Positions 37,701-46,700 of a stretch of DNA of 64,000 nt are shown here, piece by piece. The notes below the pieces were generated by a model that saw nothing but the letters and a program-made list of their open reading frames with translations, had not been told where the DNA came from and ran no database searches. Every line of letters begins with the position of its first letter. Within the stretch, counting starts at the first letter, position 1. Origin of the DNA: Asterias rubens (Eukaryota > Echinodermata > Asteroidea > Forcipulatida > Asteriidae); NCBI RefSeq assembly GCF_902459465.1, contig NC_047068.1:10478001-10542000 (forward strand), given 5' to 3'. The position numbers and the translations under genes were made by a program.

Positions 37701-40700
37701 TGCCCCCAAAGAACTGAGTATACGGTGCTAAAACACATCGGGTAAAAACCAAAATGAAAATTCATTGTCCCCGATGCAAATTTAACATCTATTACCCCAT
37801 ATCCTTAAGATACTACACAAAAAATAACAGCGTATTGTTTTCAATGTCAGGACTTTTCAATCTCTGAGTAATATTTATTGATTAACTGATTAAATGTGTC
37901 AATGAAACGAGGTAAGTTGCTTGTACAGCGACCGAGCACCCTTGCAGCTAGCTGATCATCCTTGCTCGTACAAAGCGCGTTCATTACCATTAATTCCTTC
38001 AATAATTGTATTGTCAATGGGTAAGAGACTGTCGCTAACGAGCTATTAGTAACAGTTGGTCAAACACAACAACATAAAATGCTTCACACTTGGCGTGATG
38101 GTATACCACACAAATAGTGATGTTTATATTTGTTTCATGTTGTATAAACCATTGATGTTAATGGCGCTTATAGACAACAACAAAACGCTTGAACTGCTCT
38201 AAATAATGATGAAGTAGGTTGCCGTTAACATTTTTGGAAGGTCGTTTTTCCAACAGTGGGATCATCTTGTATGATGAAACTTTTACAATTTTGTTTACTA
38301 TATACTCCAGGATTTGAGAGATGTTTCTATGAAAAAATATTGTATTTTTCCTCGTAGCATTTTTTTATTTCACCCTGTCAGTTTCCCTTACTAATATTTG
38401 TCAAAATTTGTTTGAGAAAAAAAAAAATATTAATCGTTATAATAAACTTTGTCAGCTTCAGTCACTCAAAGCGAACCCAGCACCAGGCGCCAATTTCATA
38501 AATCTGTTGAGTAGAAAATATTGCTTAGCAAAGGTACTTTGTGTTATGTAACGCATATAAAAGAACCCAGTGCACTTATCGAAAAGAGAAGGGGTTCGCC
38601 CCGGTGTTCCTGGTCCGATCGTCAGCAACTTGCGCCACAGCACATTGTAAAACATTACATTGCGCTATCAGAATTAGGTCTCATAATTCAAAACGTAGTC
38701 CCACATCTGGCAGGAAATACTGTATGTTACAGCGCCAGGAGCGTCACTGAGTGACGGACATGTGCGCTATATAAGAAGCCACAATTATTATTCTTGTTAT
38801 TATTACTTCAAGGCACCAGTTAAAATTAATAATGTCTAGGACTAGGCGGTTTTATCTGCATAACAGCTTTATGGAAACCCATACTGTACCTTGCACTCAT
38901 CTGTAATCTGAGCTGAGTCAGGTTCTTTTCTGTGATAATTTCTTGGTCAGTATTTTGCAGTCGATACCTAGCAATCTGTGGGAAACGGTGCAGAGTGCAG
39001 AAGAAGGTGGGGTACAAGACAAACATATAAAACACACGGTACAGTGCATAACAAACAATTGATTGCTAAAAAGGTCACTTAAAAATTGTGAGGGTGGTTA
39101 TGACACTGACAGAGAACGGCCGTCTTTCATGATTTTGTTTTTTAACTTTTAAATAGACATTAATTATTGATCAATATTTTCTATTTGGAGGATGAACGGT
39201 GAGTACATAATCATGAAAAATGGATGGAATCAAATATCAGAGTAAAAAAAACACTATTAAACGTTGTGTAATGATGAAAAGATGGAATTAAAAATTGCGT
39301 GGCTGCAAGTGAATACAGTAGTTGATTGTGAAGCGTTTTGCACATGCAGATACAGTTCGCAGTTAAACTGAAGTGGCTAATTTGGACTAAATATAAATGT
39401 GTTTCCTTGTGGTTGAGGCAAGACTGGTGTAGTCTGTGAAGCTTTGGAAGACAAAGTAATTCTATTGTTTTTATTGAACAGACATTATTGACTATGCCAA
39501 AGGGTTAGCTGCTCAATAATATATGGATTTATTTCCTTGAGAAATAACCGTAGATGAAGATTTTGTTTGTTTGTTTGTTTGTTTCAAGAGAATCAGCTAT
39601 AAAGCCTTGTATTGGTTCAGCTGACAAAATAAATAGTCTCAACAGTATTCATGTTTTGTGTGATCAACCATAATTTAAATGAAACCCCCCAAAAAACTGA
39701 AAATTGGGGATTAATCCATTGTGTAAGTCATAAAAAGTAAGTGAAAAACCATGCAAAGTTTTCAGCATGTGAAGATATTGTCCTTAACTTTGGTTGTAAC
39801 AACCGAATTCAACTAGTGTGCTTTTTGAGGGTTTCACTTTTCTTGAATTTGACTTCTTTTCTTTAGAAGGAAACATTTCAAAGAAAAAATGGTTTTGTGA
39901 GCAAGCTTTCAGGGGAAAAAAATAACCAATGATGTTTTTATGCTTGTCAGTCAGGTTTTATACGTTTAAAAATCGTGAACTAGTTTGAAAAACATTCCTC
40001 TTTGTGTTACTTCCACAGAGTTTGTAAAAAACCTAAATTTGCTAAGCATGAACAAATCTTGTTCAGCAGAAACATCTTGTTGCGTTTCTTGTTTACATAA
40101 AGCTGGTTTCCTCAAAAGCAGCTATATAAAGCTGAGGATGACCAAGATTTTTAAGATGTTATACGTCTTGTTTTGTGTTGGCACCTCAAATGATTCATTT
40201 CCCGGTAAGTGTGCCTTATTTATTATTTTCTAGCCATCCAAAAGGGAATGCAATTTCTGCCAAATCTGAGTCCCTTTTTGAAATGATGGCCTCAGCTTTG
40301 GATTTGACTTCAGGCTCCGTCCTCTCGTCTGAAGCCCTGAGCGCCTGCCTACGCACAGTACACGCAATTGTCAAAACAACCGCGGGGCCAATCTAGCCAA
40401 ACTACCTAGGTTTCGAAAAGGGCCTTAGACTCAGACATTGTTAAAACTAGTATGGATGATTTGTTAGTGTGGCAACCAAAATAACACAATATAATCAAAT
40501 AAAATGGCGGTGATTAAGTGTGTGATGTGAAAGGAGAAGGTGGGGATATTTATAGTGACGTCTGAATGACTCTCGCTTACCCTCTATTTAAGTCCGGCAT
40601 AAAGGTACAAATTAACAAAAGGTGCACAAACATCAATGAAAAGTCTGATTTTCAGAAAAACAATATGTCTCATGTCGAGTGTTTACAGTATGGGGGTTTG

Positions 40701-43700
40701 CTTGTTTTACATTCAGGCTTTGTGGTGCCATATAAATTACACAGCACCTCTGATAACAACGATCATGCAACAAAACCAACCGTTACATTCTGTCCTGTCC
40801 TTTTGTTTCTGTCATTTGTATCTTCCAAATTACACATTACCTCAAAAACAAACCAGATCATGTGAACTGCACCCATTATCATTCTGCTCTTTTGTCATTA
40901 TTTTGTCCAGTACCCAGTATGCAATAACAGTTAAACTTATTAATCTCATTACACGAAAAAGGGGTCCTGACTACTATCCAGGGTTCGATTTCACAAAGCA
41001 ATGAAATTCATCCCAAGACAAATTGTCAGTGTTACAATAGTGATTTGTATTGTGACATCACACTTTACTCAGCAACTACGATTGATTTCGCAGTTAAGAC
41101 CAATCTTAAGCTTTTTGTGAAATCAGCCCAAAGCCTCATTTTGGATTCATTGATTTTGAACAGCACAAAACAAAATGGCCGCATAATTTTTTATCATAGA
41201 AACAGGCCATGTCGGAATGAATGGCTTCAGCCAGTGTGGCAGGAGATCCTGTCTCCCATGAGATTCTGTCCTCCATACAGCAAGTTGTGTATAAATTTCA
41301 TCTGAAAGCGCCCTCATGTTAACTACCGTATCGGGGGGCACATGCACCAAGGGACAAAATCCCTTGACGCTGAAACACCAACAAGTTCTACTCGTCAACC
41401 CTGTGGTTGCAGCCAAACTGCTATAAAATTGAATTTGTTTCAATTGGATGCGGAAATGGGAGACTTTGGAACACTTGATGGCAGCAGACTTACCGGGTAA
41501 AAGTCCATTGTTTACGTAGTTCTGAGCACGCATCATAACCGAGTACAATGGATTTACCTGGTAAGTCTGCTGCCACCTAGTGTCTCAAAAGTCCCCCACT
41601 AACGAGAAAGAAAAACAAAAAGAAAGAAAGCGAGAGATTTCCTACCAGGGTGCGATTATCTTCCTCAAGTCGTTTGGTTCTCTCTTTGACATCGTGTGTA
41701 ATGCTGTTAGATTCCAAGTGATGTGTCTCTACTTTGCCTTTGATAGTTCGTACCTCGTCTACGAGGGTCGTCGTGGCCCTCTCTAGCTGCTCCCTTAACC
41801 TGTTGGCCTCGTCCAGGTCATTACGAAGCTCTGCTATTCTACAAGGGGGGGGGGAAACGTCACCAAAAGGTTATAACTTTGAGCAAGTTTGGGTGCACAA
41901 ATTTAGTCGACTACTGACCAGCAACATAAATGCGCAGTGACGCAGAAAAATGAAAAGCATTTACCCTTGCTTTTGGTAAATAGCTTTATGAAACAGAAAT
42001 TCTGCTAAGGGGACACCCCATAAGCACAAAATGGCTGCTTACATGAAATTGGGCCCAGAAAACTTAATAAAAATTAAGAAAAAAGGGGAGATATTTCTTC
42101 CACTAACTTGGACAATTGCTGATCACGTCTAGCAACGAGTTCTTGTTGACTTCCCAAGACTGCCTGCTCCACCTGCTTGGTGTGATTAACCAAAGCCCCA
42201 ACGGCTGTCCTCTCATCTGACACCCGCTCCTCGGCACGCTTGAGTCGCGCTCCCAACTGGCCAATCAGGTCGTTGCTGGCACGGATGTTTTCTGCGAGGG
42301 TCTGACGAGACTGACGCTCCCCCTGGATGGCTTCTTCGGTGCGATTGTGCGATTGTTTTAACTCGCCTGCAAGAATCAAAAGAATGTTTGTTTTTTATCT
42401 TAGAATCAAAATTCAATAGATGTTAAATTTGCATCGTGGATAAAGCATATTCATTTTGTTTAAACCCATACACACAGATGTGTGTCAGCACTGTATACTC
42501 AGTACTTTTTCGAGTTTGAATCCCTCCTGTGAAATATGCATGTGATTTTGTTCACAGAACTCAGGAAAGTATGCAGTGCTGACCAGCTTTGGTTTATATG
42601 AGTAAAACCAAAAATTAATTGAATCAAAATGTTCAGTCTTTCAACTCTGTTGACCCTGGTTCAAGTTCCAACCTCAAACTAAAAACTCATAATCTGGGTT
42701 TGGCTTTTCTGTCCCTGCTAGATGACGTTGTTTTTTTGTTTGAAGTTTTCCTCCCAGTTCTAAAACTATATTCCTCCATCTTCTTCCCAAACATGTATCT
42801 TTATGCAGCCTGCCTAAGTATTTATAAACCAACACTGGTAAATGCATACACGCTAACAATAATTTTTCGTCTCCCGAGACAAAATCGTGTTATTGTTTTT
42901 AATACTCATTTCAAAAAAACTACAACACCTCAGCAAGTAATATTTAAAGGGAAGCTTTCTACCATCATCATCTTCAAAAAGTTTGAGTTTAAAATGTAAA
43001 TCTGTGGACATTGTTTTTGTGTCTTACAAAAAATACAAGCTTGTAAACGCCTGCAACCGGGGACCTCATCCTCTTATTGTCCCTCTTTTGTTTATACTCT
43101 TTTGTTTGTAACTTTTTGGCAACAGCTCCCATTGGTTTTGTACACGTTTCCAACTGTGGACCTTTCTGGAACAGTGGACCGGCCCTATTGTCCACTTTTG
43201 ATTCAGGTCCTCGATTTGAATACCTACTCTTATTAATTTGGGGAGCTAATCATCCTTACTCGCAGCTAAGAGCTGAATCGCGAAGGACGCGGCTACAACG
43301 TGTTCGAGAAGCAAACATGCAAGGGCACCTTTGGCCTGGAAAACCATTGTGCACAACAGAGCACCAACGCACAACTCAACTCACATAGATGGCCCTGGCC
43401 GAGAATCGACCCCGGGTCACCTTGGTGAGGGGCAAGCGCTTTACGCACAAGCCAACCTTGCCACTTGTGTAAGGGGTAAAAACAAATTCTAAAGGACTCA
43501 CCCCTCAACCTGACGACTTCTTCAAGCAGAGCCCTGCTCGACTGCTCGGACATGTTGAGCCTGTCCTCTACCTGTCGAAGCCTATTCTCTGCATAGTCAC
43601 CAGCGTAGGCGGGGATCGCTGTGATGTTTGAGATCTGAGAACGCCTGCCCCCGATGGGTACAATCTGGTTGTACTCATTGGGCTGAGGCGTCTGGGATCC

Positions 43701-46700
43701 TTGGATGGCTGGAAGAGGCGCCTGCCCATATTTGTTGAAGGGACTGCATTTAGGGTAGAAATGAGCATTCCTTATAAATCTCGGAGGTAAGGATATTTTA
43801 ACTTTGCAAGGGTCGAAACATCAGATCATTCACTATTTTTTGCATTTATATCATAGGTCCTTCTAGTTTGCAACTGCTATTTCTATTTTCTCATTTTAAA
43901 GATTTATAATCCAGAGCTGCCAACATTTCCATCTTGCAATAAGCAGGGATTTGATAGGCTGTTGATGAGAACAAAAACTGAACTCTGACGGAAAGCGCGA
44001 AAGCATGTGAGCTCGGAAACTTGCGAGCATGAATGCCAATAGACCGTATTGAATATGACATAACCGCTCAAATAACTGCCCTACAACATGGCGTCTGTGC
44101 GCGTGTGCATACGTGTGTGCGTACATGTACCTTAGAAATCTTTGATGTACGCGTTTGGAAGTGCATACGGTTTGACCTACAAGGTGGCGACATTCATAGT
44201 TAAAAAGGATTATTCAATACGGTCTATATTGGTTTTAAAAGCCCTACTCTGCAATCTGGGGCGTTATTTATCATTTCTTTTAGAGTATGATTTAAAATAA
44301 AACAAAAAAAAACCTGAATTTCCTTTTATTGAGGCAAACAGCCGGAATTCCGTTCAAAATCCAAGAAATCACATCCCTGAATAAGGGAGACTGCAAAAAA
44401 AATAAAAAATCAGGAAGATATTTAGAGTTACATTCATCACAACCAGTCTGGTGCCCTGTTCTTTCGACTCAGCAAAAAACGCTAGAGAAGGTACAGAGGC
44501 GATTCACCCGTTTTTGTTTGGGTCTGCCGAGAAGGGTTTTAATTGATTCTGTAAATGAAATTGAATATTCTGACAGGTGTGTCTGACAGGTCTTTTAATC
44601 AACAGGGTTCATTTCCTTTCAATTACGTTTGTTATTAAATGTTTATATAACACGGACACTCTAACTCCCATGAATTGTAGACATATCGAATCTGTTAAAT
44701 TTGTCCATCATCGGGCTTGTTCCAATGCTGCCCATCATTCTCTTTTTCACAGATTCCCTAGATTATGGGACGAACTAGCGGCCTGCATTAAAGATACAAT
44801 TATCCATAGTTTATCCTCCTTCACAAATTCCCTCAGGAATCATTTATTAGTCCCTGACGAGGAGATCCCCTTGACCAAAACAGTTTAACTTTCTAGTTGC
44901 CTTGCCCATTCAAATACCTTGCTGCTGTTTTTTATTTCTCAAATTTATAGTGCCTTTTGCATAATTAACTAGAATCTCTCTTTTAACGATTTTGTAATTT
45001 TAATGCCCATTAGTGCTTTTTTAGTTTTAACTGCTTGTATAGTTCTATATTTTTATACTGTATGCCATGTTTTAATAATGTCCATCTGTAATGTCCCTTT
45101 TTGTCTCTTCGTAAATTGTGGCATCAGGAGATTAACTCAATAGTAATTTAGTTTACTTTTTTAAAATCCTTCAGGGGTGCTGCTTTTTTTGTTATTGTAT
45201 TGTATGTTCTTGTTTTTGTTTTCTTACTGTTCTTATTGTCTGTGCTTGAATTGTTGCCTGTGAAATTAATAAATGAAATGAAAATGAAATGAAATGAAAT
45301 GAAATGAAACAGTTTCCTTAATCAAGGAAATTTACGTTTATTCATCAGATTATGGAAAGATTAGTTTATTTACAGGCAGCTCTGCTTACCAACGGTAATA
45401 AAATAAGCTTCACAGGATGCTTACAAGTTTATCCTTACCACTTTTGATCTTAAAGTGGGCTTTGACCAAAGTGTGAACCATACATGTACCTTAACTTCTC
45501 AAAAATTTACAATGAAAGTACATAATTCAATTATTTTATTTTTAAGAAAACAAGTGTCATTTCTACTGCCTGGCATTGCAGGCCAAAGTACCGTGCAAAT
45601 AATTCGGAGTCAATAACTTGATGGAAACAAGAGGAAATGAATGGTTGAAATTTTAAAATGTTTCCTCTTTTTTTTCTTCTCACAAACTACTAATTCTACA
45701 TCAAAAATTTGTCCACATACATAATCACACATAAAACTTAAAGGGTGTTTTGTAGGACAAAAAACACAATGTCCACAGATTTACACTAAACTTGCACAGT
45801 TTGAAGATAATGATAGTAGAAAGCTTCCCTGAAAATATTACGTGCTGAGGTGCTGTAGTTTTGGGGAAATGAGTAAAACAATGTCATGAAAATTATTTTA
45901 AGCATACGTACAAACGTATTTTCATGACATTGTTTTACTCATTTCTCAAAAACTACAGCACCTCAGTAAGTAATATTTGAAGGGAAGCTTTCCACTATCA
46001 CTATCTTCAAACCCTGTAAGTTTAATGTAAATCTGTGGACATTTTGAAAAAGTACCCAAATCCTAATAACACTAACAAGAATAGCCATGCTAGAACAAAG
46101 GTTTTAATATTAGTTAATTATCAGCCAGTTCAGAGCTGGCTACAATTTGCCATTAGACGCAACAATCAATAGCAAGGCTGCTTGGCCTAGCTATTGGTCT
46201 GAAGCCTCGTAAGCATTCCCTGCAACATACTGCTCGGTTGCCAGTGGCAACTGTAAACAATAGATTTCACAGCCGGATGATAATTACAATGTGTTGAGAG
46301 TGTTATTGGTTTGTGATGGTGTCTGTGTACACTAATCCGGCCTGATGTATTTTAATTTACAATGCCAAAGTAATCAAGTACGAAACATGAAACATAAACA
46401 ATATTCTCCCGGAATCCGAAAATCTACAAAAATACTTTTTCACTATTGTTCCAGAAACAATGCTTCACTATACTGAGCCAGAACCTTGCCCATAACGGAC
46501 CATTTTTTGGAGCTCATTCAATGGTAAATTTAAATCCTCAAAATGAATTTCTACTCTGGTGTCAGCAGTAGCTGCTGAGTCCTACAATGTAAAAGGGTCT
46601 CATTAACAAAAAACTGAAAAACCTGTCATAAAAAATGGTTTGTCTGTGCGCAATCACCTCAATGTGTACAGATGGCTACATGCACAATTCAAGACTCCAA

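Noticed and set aside
34681..38975. A missing exon of length 3n+1 between exons 5a and 5b
   Set aside because: I first thought one was needed to keep the frame, found none with good splice sites, and then saw that the two exons have the same phases and are alternatives.
40566..41004. Overlapping open frames of 99 and 122 codons
   Set aside because: Two frames open over the same bases with hydrophobic, low-information products; no splice sites fit.
44329..44888. A working reverse transcriptase
   Set aside because: Only the C-terminal end is present, in two frames, with no catalytic domain; it is a dead LINE tail.
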